Origin: Ehretia macrophylla
Lineage: Eukaryota > Streptophyta > Magnoliopsida > Boraginales > Ehretiaceae
DNA length: 64,000 nucleotides
Assembly (NCBI GenBank): GCA_037974665.1
Contig: CM075770.1
Location: 9,002,501-9,066,500 of the forward strand
Direction of reading: 5' to 3'
Shown here: in pieces, positions 47,204-59,008 of the stretch
How the letters are laid out: each line of letters begins with the position of its first letter
How positions within the stretch are numbered: the stretch's first letter is position 1
Made by a program: the position numbers and the translations under genes
The notes under the pieces: generated by a model
Told to the model about the DNA's origin: nothing
The model's database searches: none
What the model saw: only the letters and a program-made list of their open reading frames with translations

Positions 47204-49694
47204 ATGGAGAAGGGTAAGAACATCTCTCATGTGAGTGGAAATGGCAGTCGTGGTATTGATCGTAACACAGTGAGGATTTTGCTTATGGATACAATGGTGG
47301 AGAGCTGCCAAGAAGTATTGGCTGATCTTTCCAAATGCTCCTACCAAGGTTCAGTTTGCTCATTTCTCGCATCCATTTTCATGATATCATAGAGTACGAA
47401 AAATATATTTGGAAAGTCTATTTTTTATACGATCGCATTCATATATGGATACAATCACTTTGTTTTCTTTTTTTTCTTTTTTTATAACAAGAAACATCTA
47501 TGGGAAATTCTTTGAAGTAGGGTTTAAATTTCGACACACATAACTCTGTCTAAAAGAAACATGATTCAAATTAATTAGACATAAAACCTACCGGTACTGA
47601 CTCCTAGAAGAATAACGATTATGTGCAACCTTGTATGACAAGCAGAGTGAATTGTTTTTCTTCTTTTCTTTTCCTTCATTATTGTTGGAGTAAGTAGTAC
47701 ATTGCTCGCATACATGGGCAAAATCATTCAATGGTGAGTGTATTTTTAGCACAAAAAATCAATTTAACCCCTACTTAGAAAAAAAATTGTATTTAAATGT
47801 TAATTAATTGTGTATTTAATGCTCATTGAACAAGGTTTTTAAATTTGTTCCTGCTCGTATACACAAAACACATGGACTAATTACTTGTGCAATATTGTAC
47901 ACGTTCTATAATTGTCATCAATTATTGGCTACATGATCCTGTCTGTTGACTTGTTAATTTGGCCTTTTTCCCCATTTACGCAGACTTAACGTAGCCAACT
48001 ACTTTTGGCTACATATTAATTAACCATTTAATTTGCTTTATACAATTTTCCACTTCATAAACTCCAAAGTAAGTACGATCATATTCTAGACCAACACATA
48101 ATTAAAACTTTATGCACGAGACTACCCTATATATATATATATATATATACACCTTCCGTATTCTCGTTAATTACTGAATTAGTTACTATCTTACTATTAT
48201 ATGTTTCCTTATCATCCATTGAAATATATTTTTATCTACGCTCTGGCTTAATTAGCTTATTTTAATTATTTCCGTCGATCATTTAAGAACATTTTATTAT
48301 TTTCAATTTCTTGTTGTTTTCAGTGATACCAATATGGCATGATGCTGAGATATACGAGGCTCTGAGTTTTAAGGGGCCTCACACAGATATTATACTTGCT
48401 GAAGTTGGCTTACTAATGGCACATGGTGCCCAAATGTTGAAGTATATTATGCGCAACGAAGCATTGCAGTGTATTCCTGTTATCAGTAAGCTTATTTCAA
48501 CCGATATTTTTTTTTTCGTGCATTGCTATATATTACTCCATCACTTGTTTACTATTTTTGATATGATAAAATTTTTGCTATATACGTCAGAGATTTGACA
48601 TTTAATTAATGAATGTTTATCATATAAGAAAAAAGGATAACAGATGACATAAAACATTACCCGTTTTCTTAACCGCTTACTAATTTTCTGATTTGGGACC
48701 TTAATCGAGATAACATACTTTTCCTTCACGTATTTGCAATTTGCATAGTGTTGTCAACACAAGATCAGGTTTCTCTTGTCATGAAGGGCTTGAAACTTGG
48801 AGCTGTTGACTATCTTATGAAGCCTCTACACGCTACTGAGATTTCCAATATATGGATGCATGCGCAAAAAAGGTGCACTCAACACCCCTCTAGTTACATG
48901 AATGTGTATAATACCCCAATATGGTACCATTAATAGCTACTAAATCTACTATATTTTTTATCTATTATAATATTTAAAATTATTATAAAAATACTAAAAA
49001 ACGTGAAAATTAATTTTAATTGTTGCATATGATTCCGTTACAAATTCTTTACTGTAATTTTTTTTGTAAATAACAAATAACAGTTTAAAAACCTTAATTT
49101 GCATTATAATTATAATATTAAAACTGTTGCAAAAATGTTATCTAAAAAAAGTTAATCATTACAATTAAATAAAATAATTTTAAAAAAATTTAATTTATAC
49201 AACGGTTAAAAAAAATCAGTAAAGAAACTTTTCATTCTTTTAATTATTAAAGTGTTGCAAAAGTATTAATATATTGCACTCAATATAGAAACCACGTGCT
49301 CCAGTCCCCACTTTTGAAAACAGGACCTTTGCAATTTTAGTCTAGTTTTATATACAAAACGAACGTTACCGTGTTTATAGGGTCTAATGATGGACAAGTT
49401 TATTCGGTACCCTATTGATAGATATGTATATTTATGTATTGGTTGAAATGAAATTATGCGTCCCTTGCCATTTGTGATAGTGATTTCGATTAAAAATATA
49501 TATATATATAATATCGTTCACGAGCAGCCTTGTTGTAGTCTTAATTTACACAAAAATTCTTAAGTCAATTTAAATTGAATTATCAATCTTTTATATGTGA
49601 ATCCTACTAATATATAAAAAACTTATGTGAGTCTAATCCGAATTGATCGAATAATTTCCATAATTTACATACACCTCTTCGCTTTTGCAGCTAA
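47204..49694 (+). CDS. TOC1-like receiver-only protein (truncated PRR paralogue)
   Basis: Three coding exons match the TOC1 receiver at the same intron positions and phases: 47204-47348, 48324-48485 (162 bases, identical in length to TOC1 exon 2) and 48749-48872. A fourth exon beginning at 49691 would add one residue and a stop, giving about 144 residues. Without that splice, exon 3 runs on to a stop at 48931-48933. Visible blocks are VRILLMDTMVESCQEVLADL, DIILAEVGLLMAHGAQMLKY and LKLGAVDYLMKPL. As in TOC1 the phospho site is Glu (AEV); the second acidic-pocket Asp is also lost (MDTMV), while the Lys (MKPL) is kept. There is no CCT domain. The start chosen (MEKGK) aligns with the relative at 54 kb (MDKGK). 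The first intron's donor (ag|gttcag) is weak. It could be a dominant-negative-like partner of PRRs or a young pseudogene; expression is unknown. Confidence 0.6.
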
Positions 49695-50758
49695 AGTATG
49701 CCAGAGGACCGCAACCATTGCTGTGCAAACTGCATGAAGCAAGTCTCTGCCTTTCACTAGACATGACTCATGAGGGACAGCGAAGGCAAGCGGAATTTGT
49801 TCTTGGTTGTATTAAGAATCAATATTTAGAAATTAAGACCATTATTTTAAATTAATAAAGTAGGACCATTGTGATCCTTGTGATGCAAGTCTTTAATGTC
49901 TGTGAACTATGAAGACTGATGTTGTTTGGCCCTTTTTTTTTGCTGGGAAATGTTTGGCCCTTTTTGGTTAATGATATGTTTCTTTTTTCGTAAACAAAAA
50001 GTAGATTAGACTAACCCTAAGTGTTAGTTTAGTAGTGGAGTACTACTTGGAATATAGACAAGAGATTTGTTTATGTCTCGAGTTTGATTCCATCAATAAG
50101 TTAATTTTCTTAGTAGGTCTTATATTGTTAGCAAACTTAAACCATGTTTTTTTCCGAACAAAGATTTTTCTGTCATTCAAAGGAAAAGGAAAAAAGAGAG
50201 AGGGATTGGATTCCAGAGAGTGCAATCCGTAGGATAGTTTCTTTAGGAAAGTATACTTCAAGCCTCTAGGAAAAAGAAAAAAAAAAAAAAGAAAAAAAGT
50301 ACACGTTTGATATTCAATAATTAATTCGAAAAGAAAAAATCAATCTTTTCGACAATGGATTCTCAGAATATCAGTACGCATAAGTACCAAACTAAATTTT
50401 TGGCATTTTAGTAATAAGCATCATCCGCAAAACAACTGCTGAACAGCTCTTTTCAAATGTAATTAGAAATGTGTTGAGAATCAAAATTTGCAGTGTCATT
50501 AATTACCCTTCATCATCAGTTGGTGTAGCATCAAGATACTTTCTCTCGCTGGTCTGCTTGCCCAAAAATATATTTTAGAGAATTATATGTTGTTAGCCTT
50601 ATCGAAAAAGGAAACAAACCACTTTGTTTGGCAAATGTAATTAGAAATGATTGGATTTTTGAGAGATTTTTAAGTCCTTTCTCTTGTTTAGATTGGAGGG
50701 TGTTGGGGATGATTTGATTAGGGGATATTTTGAAAATTCATTTATTGGGTTGATTTAT

Positions 50759-50781
50759 AATCACCCCAAATTGGGGTGATT
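50759..50781. repeat. Perfect short palindrome
   Basis: Two inverted 11-base arms, aatcaccccaa and its complement, around a single A form an uninterrupted hairpin. Confidence 0.9.
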
Positions 50782-51778
50782 TGAATTAAATGTCCATATT
50801 TATAATATTATAAGTGAAATTTAATTTTAAAAATTAATTTATAAGAGGGATAATATATACATTTGATTCAATCTTTGAATTATATGTTTATATTTTCCCT
50901 TTTAGTTTTATAATATTACACTTATCTTTTTGTAAATATTATTATACCTTTACCTTTAGAATATGATAAAAATGTCAATTTGCTTATAAAACTTATTCTT
51001 TCCTTTTATTTCCTTTTTATCCAAAGAAAGAATATACATATTAATTCTTTATTAACCTTCCTTTATAATTTTACCTAATCCGAACCTGCAAATTTAATCC
51101 TCTAATTTTCTTTCCTTTACTATTGAATCATTTCCTTTCTTTTATTTTTTTTTCCTTCCGAATCCAGACAAGCCGTAAGAGCCTTTTACAAAGTAACAAG
51201 TGTAACATTAAAACAACTTTCAATTAAATATCGTCACTCAAACACCTTTTGAGTGTTGGTACTTATCCATTAAAAATTAGAAAATTACAACTTACAACCT
51301 CCTATCAAGGTTTTTTTTTTTTTTTTTTTTAAGTTGTTGATTTTCTCACTAAATGTTCTATTTCCAATCTATCGCAAAATTTGAATTGGCATACAATTAT
51401 TTTCATTTACGATTGGTCATGCTCTTGATTAGACTTGTTACTTTCAATCAATTTTTATGTTATTGGAGAATATTATAATATTCCACTTGATTATTATTCT
51501 TATTAATTGTACAATTAATAAAAGTAAATGACAATTTAAAGAATTTAAGTTACATACTACCATATGTGATTGAAAACTTTGCTTTATATCTACAACCAAC
51601 TATGGAAATGTTATGATCAATCTGGGCAGTTATATTGCATAACAAATTAATGTTGTGACCATAAGCCAAAAATTTTGATAAAGACTAGTAAAACAACACA
51701 TGTTAGGCTATGTTTCTTATTTGTAGTATTCCTATAAAGTCTACTACTAGAAGAGATTCTACTGCAAGTTTTTAAATC

Positions 51779-52899
51779 CTAAGGTAGCGATTGGTATCTT
51801 GAAATGATTTTAGACATGAATAAAATGTGTTAAAGAATAAAATGACCCTGGGAATGGAACGAACTTGGAAAGGGGTATGTCATGTTTGATATGCTCTAGG
51901 TTTGAAAATAGAAATGAATATATTGATTATATATAATCCCATATTTGGTAGTCACTATAATAGTGTAGTAATGAGAATAGCTTTGATATGCTCTAGGTTT
52001 GAAAATAGAAATGAATATATTTATTATATATAATCCCATATTTGGTAGTCACTATAATAGTGTAGTAATGAGAATAACTTACATAAAATGACATACCCCT
52101 TTCCAAGTTCGTTGTATATATAATCCCATATTTGGTAGTCACTATAACAGAGTAGTAATGATAATAATTTACATAAAATGCCACAAATGACTTTTGTTAC
52201 TATAGATATATTATTGTCTTGAAAATACAAATAAGCATCATAATAATAATAATAATAAAGGTTAGTTTGAGGCATATTATCATTATTGTATTTATTAATT
52301 TTTATCTTTATTATTTATTTTTTATTATTATCATTTAATATATTATTATTAGATTTATGTTATTTATTATTCATATTACTTATTAAATTTATATTATGTA
52401 TTATTATTTGATATATTTTATTAGTTATATATTATAATTATTATTATAATATATTTTTATGTTATTATGATTATTATTATTATATTATATATAGTTATTA
52501 TATTATCTTATACTATTTTTATATTTATTTTATTATTATTATTATATTTTATTGATATTATTTATTATTAATATAAAAATAGTAATAAAATAACAATAAT
52601 TATTATAAAGATATTAATAATATAAATAATAACAATAATAAATAAAAATACATATATTAATAATAATGTTATTAGTATAGCTTGTAATATGATTTTTTTT
52701 AAGGCTAATTTAGCCACTTGACAAAGCACATGAGAATGGGCTATTCATATGTGTTTTATTAGCAATGAGTGTTCCCAAATTCGTAAGAATGAGATTTCTA
52801 ATATCATTCCTTTATACCAAGCGGAGAAATTAAAATAAAATTGAAAATATCATTCTATTCTCATCTCATCCCCACATACCAGTCGCCACCTAATGCTAT
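51779..52899. mobile_element. Non-autonomous element with internal repeats (Mutator-like?)
   Basis: The ends carry the inverted motif aaggtagcgattggtat / ataccagtcgccacct. The flanks share the 10-mer tttttaaatc (51769-51778 and 52900-52909), compatible with a 9-10-bp target duplication. Inside are a perfect 26-bp inverted repeat (51858-51883 and 52088-52113), a 97-bp tandem duplication (51885-51981, 51982-52078) with a partial third copy (about 52113-52168), and a TAT/ATT-rich block (about 52225-52680). It has no coding capacity. Confidence 0.6.
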
Positions 52900-53161
52900 T
52901 TTTTAAATCTAGATGGGCTAAACACAAGACTGTGTATATAGTTTTACTCCTAAACCTAATAATTTATTGCCAGAAATTTAATAAAAGGGGTTCAAGTTCA
53001 ATTTTCTAAATATTTAATAATCAAAATATTCAAATTTTCTATTATGACATAACTAAGGTATAATTTTTCAAGCAAATGGTGCAACATAATAGAAATGTTT
53101 CTTAAACTGAAAATAAAGTGAAAATTAATAGGAACCATAATTAGCTCCAAGAGATACTAAC

Positions 53162-54883
53162 CATGGGCATGTTTCTTTGAATGTGAGACCACAGCTTCAT
53201 TAGGTCATCTGTGTGCAGTGGGTTAACAAGATAATCAGTTGGCTCCAAAAGCCATGCCTTTAAAAATTAAAGGAACTTTACCCTCTGCCAAAAGCACTTG
53301 TCATAATATAGAGTAATATATAAATAAATAAATTATTCACTTTAAAAAAATGTATACCTAACAGAAAAGTGGTCATATATATTTAAATATTCCCTAAATT
53401 ATAGCACTAATTTTCACGAATTCGACCTGTAAAAAAAATAAAAAATTATGGCACTAATTTAGGATAGTTTTTTTATTTTACTGTTTTAGATTAGTTTCTG
53501 ATTTCTTGGGCACTAAGTTTTCACGCTTATGTATAGGCTCTCTTCTTGTATATATTCATATTTCATAATATTCAACTTTAATATATCAAGATTTTCTATC
53601 CATATCTCTTCTCTTCTTTTAACTAGTGAAAAATTATAGAATACTTAGTTACAGAATTAGACATCCTCTTGTGGTAATAATAATATAATTACTCTTTTAA
53701 TGCATCATCCAAATACAACACTCCTCTTTCCTTTTTCGGTGAGCTACTTTCCTTGAACAATTAAATCTCGATCCTAGGAGCATAAGACTTTGCCTACTAT
53801 TTACAATATTTATATATACATAAATGCAACATTCTAAGCTTAATTAGGTCTTCAAAAAGATATAAAAGTTTAGGTCTTTAAACAATAATTGTATGAAGCA
53901 TTAATTAATTAATTGCGTCCAATTTTCGTGTTTTTCTATTTATGGATGCAGCATGTCTAATCATGTATTAGTGAATTCCAGCAAAATCTATAAATGGTAA
54001 GGAAATAAAAGTAGCTATTATTAAACATGATAGATTAGACAATGATGTGTGTTTTTGCTCAAAATTAATTAGCAAATTGGAAACACTAATATTTCTCCAC
54101 ATCATCTAATACTTAATTTGTCTCGACACGATATATATTATTAGACATGTTTTGTGTCCAATCTCGTATACTCATTCCACCAAAAAGTTATGGAAAAACT
54201 ACATTGCCATGGGGAAAGAGGAGCAACAATGCATGTGATTAGGAATAATATGTTTGAACGTAACTAAGAATAGAAACCACATGATTAATTACTAAGCTCA
54301 TTCGTTAATTATTCAATAATTGGCTATATAATTAGGCAAGCTCTTGTACTAACAATAACTAACAACTACCGTGATGCATCATGAGTTATTATTATCTTGT
54401 GGGGCGCACGGTCGGGCTCCGTCAACTGAATTTTCACGTCATTCAAAAAAATCATGAGCTATTACCTTTTTTGTCTTTATTAATTTCAATTTGGTAGAAA
54501 TTATTAATCTTCGCCCGTAACTATCAATTTAAATTTGATTAAACAAGTACGCTAATCAGATAAACAAAATTGACACTTTTTTTTATGTAAAAAATTGACA
54601 CTTTTTAAAATCACACAAGAAAAAATAGCTAAATTACGTGAAAGACAACCTCTATTTTTCAATGTAATATCAAATCATAATATTATAACGTTACGAGAGA
54701 ATTCAAACTAATACTCTCATAAGAACATTTGGTGAGAAGTGTGAATGATTCTTGACAGCTCTCCACGTCGGTGTCAAAAAGCAGAATCTTCAGTTTGCTA
54801 CGATCAATATGATCATGGCTCCTCATTGAATCATCGCTATCACTACAATTTTCACTGGTCATAATGCTTTTGCCCTTGTCCAT
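53162..54883 (-). pseudogene. Decayed TOC1-like receiver pseudogene
   Basis: The start region (ATG at 54881-54883) encodes MDKGKSIMTSENCSDSDDSM and then DRSKLKILLFDTDVESCQES, FTLLTKCSYE, equivalent to TOC1 exon 1. Exon 3 is recognisable at about 53162-53303 with LLEPTDYLVNPLHTDDLMKL and WSHIQRNMPM before a splice donor at the TOC1 position. Exon 2 was not found. Exon 3 lacks a proper acceptor, is 8 bases longer than in TOC1, contains an in-frame stop near its start, and its conserved Lys is Asn (VNPL). It shares VESCQE and leader sequence (gcatgcaatgga-like) with the plus-strand locus at 47.2 kb, so the two probably arose from one TOC1-derived ancestor. No CCT domain is present. Confidence 0.75.
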
Positions 54884-55709
54884 TGCATGTTACTCGTACG
54901 TTGTTATACATGCAATACTGCAATGTCCCAAAAAGAAATCTACAGTAAAAAGCTAAAACAACATCAAAGACTTCGAAACAATCTAGATTAATAGTTTTGA
55001 TTTAAAGTTTTTGCTGCACTTGCTGAAAAAAAAATTACTGCTAAAAGGTACCGGAACACGAGTTATGAGTCAACAACAAAGAGTTTGGCCTACCGAATTC
55101 TCAGGGTCGACCTAATTGTTAGGTATATGTATATTTGGCTCATCTTTGTGTTTCATACACGTGAGTAGAATATATTCAAATGTACAGGTATCAAGTGACC
55201 CATGTTTATAGTGAAGTTAACCAGTGCGTAAATTAGCTTATCAATTATGGTCTTGAGCGGCCCTTTGAGTCATCCATGCATGGTAGACACTCCCTCCAGA
55301 CATTTACTTGTGCTCTTGAAGAATGATAAGAAGAATAAAATATCTTGTACGTGATTATTTTGTAACTGGTTCTCACCTCACATTATGTAGATCTAATTAA
55401 TATAGAGCTCCGTTTTGAGTACAGTCAATCAAACCCAAGAATTTTTCTATTAATTGATAACTAATGAGTATGATGGATTATACATTAAAGGACTAAACTC
55501 AATCAGCCAATGATTCAGCATTTGCTTACATGTTCTTTTGGGGAATGATTAAGATTGAAAACAATCATCATACGTCAACTAAGGATCTACTAAAAGTGGG
55601 TAAGGTATGGCAATTGGCAAGCATCTCTAAAATTAGATAACATTGGTACTAGTGATCAGCGGCGGATTTAAGATGTTTTATCAGTGGCGTTAGATAGGTT
55701 TTTAAATGT

Positions 55710-55907
55710 AATTAGTGACGGTTTGGAGACGGATTTTGGAGACAGATTAAAAGTCGTCTACAAAGGAGATGAATTAATGACGACACAGCAAATTAGCGAT
55801 GATAATTTTGGCGACAGATGATTTTCGTCCCTTTGTCGTTGCCTAAACCTTTTTGGCGACGAAAAGGAAACGGATTTTGACCGTCGCTGGCAGTTATTTT
55901 TGTAGTG
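55710..55907 (-). mobile_element. CACTA-type transposon terminal fragment
   Basis: Read on the minus strand the segment begins CACTACAAAAATAACTGC at 55907 and continues through subterminal words such as gtcgccaaa, cgtctccaaa and gacgac, typical of CACTA (En/Spm) ends. No matching opposite end is seen to the left, so it appears to be a solo or truncated end. No coding capacity. Confidence 0.6.
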
Positions 55908-56819
55908 GATGGGGGGGCTAAATGGAATTAAACAATTTTGAAGACTAAAAATATCAAAGTATATATTCCAGAACATGTTGTAGAGTGATTGTATATAAAT
56001 TTGCAATGGTATTGATGTGCACTTAGCGAAGTATAATCTTGGTTTATTTCACTGTCTCCCATGATTAAGCATGTAATATTTTGTCGCAAATAATATGTAT
56101 TCAATTTAAAATGACTTGAATTTTTTAATTTAACTAAGTTCACATGAATTTCAGTATTTTGGACCAATCAATTACGGTCAATATATATTATATTAGTAAT
56201 TAAACTCGAGCAGTTACAACACATGCTAGTGCATGCTTCCAAAATATTTGAGTTTGGAACTGACTGATAGTGAAGTTTAACTAAAGAAGTACATATGGTA
56301 TGTATAAGTCACTTCTGGGATCTACCCGGGTTACCAAGATCGTGTTCATGTGGAAGTGTCACGTGTTGCTGCAAAACCCTTTTTGTACTTGCCATCGTGC
56401 TAAATTATGTGTGCTCATGTGAAATATGCACCTTGGCGCTTTCAAATGAGATATTCTTTTCATCACGATGAAAATAAGGACTTAAAAGCAATACCTTTTT
56501 GCCATCTCGCAGCTAGCAGGGACCAACCCCCCCGGGCCCCGGGCACCAGATTTACTGTATCATTGCGTGATTCACGCGAATGAGAGTTTTGACATAATGG
56601 TAAAATTATTTTTGTGTAATCTAAAAATTACAAGTTGAAGCCATGAAAATAACCTCTTATAAAATGCAAGACAAGTCATTCAAAGGCTAGTAAGGACTAT
56701 AGCTCCCACGAATCCTAGTAGCAAAGCCATTAAAGAGTGAGTTGAGACTGTTCTTTTTTAATATGCATGTATTTCTAAGGTTGTCTACTGAACTATAATC
56801 TTGAATTCGGCCCTAATAA

Positions 56820-56900
56820 TAGATTCTAAGGTGAGTCTCACCCTTCTTCAAACCTCGCACATAGCGAGAGTTTCGTGTACCAACTGCCTTTTATTGCATC
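56820..56900 (+). repeat. Possible SINE 3' tail remnant
   Basis: The phrase cctcgcacatagcgagagtt and the following gtgtaccaactgcctttta recall the end of a widespread plant short repeat (cgcatagcgggagctt...gtgcaccgggctgcc). The match is from memory and diverged. Confidence 0.3.
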
Positions 56901-59008
56901 ATTCTAGCAGAAAGGATGAAGAGGCCAGGGTGTAACCAGCTCTAGCGATTGATAGGCACCACAGGACCAGTACCATAACCATATCCTATATATTGGTTTA
57001 GGGACACCATCAATGAACTTTATGCTTGTTTGTTGCAAAACAGAAATTGGTGTCTACCACAAAAGCAGCCTCCTTTCTGTTAGGTTCTGTCTGTTAACAA
57101 GAAAGAATAAAGTGAAAATTACTACACGTGAATAAGTCAGATAGTTAAGATGCAATTGCAATTTCAAATGGCTTTTGAATATGGCACATGCAAAAGCCTC
57201 TATCTTGAATGAAGCAATTACATTTTTTACTTCAAGATCACTCTACCTCCATCACCTACTAGATTTTTTTTTTCTTTTTTGGGTCGGAAAAAAGAGAATT
57301 TTCATTAATAGAAAAATGCATTAATCAACTCACGCAATTTTAAATACAAAGTGTAGGATATTAAATAACTCCAGTGAAGGATCACTCCTCCAATTTGGAG
57401 GAAGATTGTCTAATCTAACATTTTTTTGCTACTCATCACCTACCCCATTTGCATTCTGACAAATATGATTGGTACTAAAATCCACCCGTCCTACAAGGAG
57501 GAATTTTGAGTTTCTCACAAGGTGATTGGTGGTCCACCTCAATGTAGATTGGGAATTGAAGCTTCATTAAAGGGTTGCCAATCTTTAAGAAGCAAGGGGA
57601 TTGCTATCGACAAGTTATTATAACATACACTTATTCCACATAGAAAAATTATGAATTTTAAAGACCATCGTATAAGGTCTTGATTGCTCCATCTAGTACA
57701 AGTTGATTTTAAGATAGAATCCTGTAATTCTTAACATGGTTTCAGAGTTAGGCATTGCATTAGCAATCCTAGTTTCTAGTCACATGCAACTCACCATATT
57801 ATTCAAAAACTTGCATTTTCAAATTGGTTAACAATGTTGCAGCGCATCTTCAAATTGGGTAACACGTGATAAGTGTTGTAATATGCACTTTCTTTTATCA
57901 TAGTTACAATATGAACTTGTTTTACATAGAAAAACCATAAACTTCAGAACTACCGTATAGGGTGGTGGGGGAATGGAAGGGAAGGGAAGGAAAGGAGTGT
58001 GTTACAATATAAACTTGTCCCATATAAAAAAAATTATAAACTCCAAAACCTCCATACAAAGATCCTAAACTACTCAACCTAACACCAATTGATTTTAGGA
58101 TGAAATTTTGATTCTTAACAAATTTTATCCGCTCTAAGGCTGCATGTTGAACTGAATGCTATTTTATTTTGGATTCAAGCATAGATTCTGCAAACTGTTC
58201 ATCATTTGGAGAGGTAAAAGAAAGAGAAAGAAAAGAAAAAAAATGCATCTACTACCATGGTAACGAAATCACCCTAATGTAGTAAAATAACCCATAACAA
58301 GAATGCCGATAGATGTTACATTGGGGATTACTAGTGAAATTTGCCTGTAAATAAATTGGTAAAATTAAAGGAGTGGAATTCCTAGTACAAGTCAAAAAGA
58401 AAAATAAGAAAATACGATTTTCTGCATTTCTCCAAAAAAAAAAAAGTAGCAACTAGTGAGTCTGAATGTACAATGAACTCTTTTGCCAGCATTCTGCTGA
58501 TAGTCACATGAATCAAAAGTGAAGTCTGCATCAGAAAAAGTCCCTGAAATCAATAAGGAATAGCGTATTCGTTCAAAGAGCTAGAAACGACTTTCTTCCA
58601 ACCCAGAAATCTTCTAGTTCTATAGCATCAAATTTGCTATAGACAAGCCTTTTCGCAGTAGAAGATTCTTTCTCATATATATCTCCGTCATCCAACAGAT
58701 AACACTGCCATCTAATACGGTTGCAAGCTGTACATTACAAGGTTAAGAGATTAACCTTTGCTAAAAAGTGTAAAGTGTTAATCAACTAATATTGCATTGT
58801 AAAACATAAATTGTATCCTATATTAGTTTATAAATGTCTTCGAGCTTATTTCGGAAAATTAACATAAATTACAAGGGAGACCAGAAGTATCGAATAATTT
58901 TGTGATGCTTATGCTATTGTAGAGCTCAAGTCCCTTCCATTTTCGACCTCCTTACCTAAGGGTGCATAGTTCTGATATGGAAGTAAACACAATCTTTGTC
59001 AAACTCAA

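Larger units (their letters stand above)
49695..53161. other. AT-rich spacer with a Mutator-like element
   Basis: No coding region is seen. It contains a perfect 23-bp palindrome (50759-50781), poly-T and poly-A runs and a 1.1-kb inverted-repeat element at 51779-52899, most of whose right half is almost pure A+T. Confidence 0.6.
54884..59008. other. Gene-free region with transposon fragments
   Basis: No coding region is seen. It holds a CACTA-type terminal fragment (about 55710-55907), a GC-rich palindromic patch near 56527-56545 and a possible SINE tail near 56820-56900. The right end includes the 3' flank of the minus-strand PPR gene. Confidence 0.55.
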
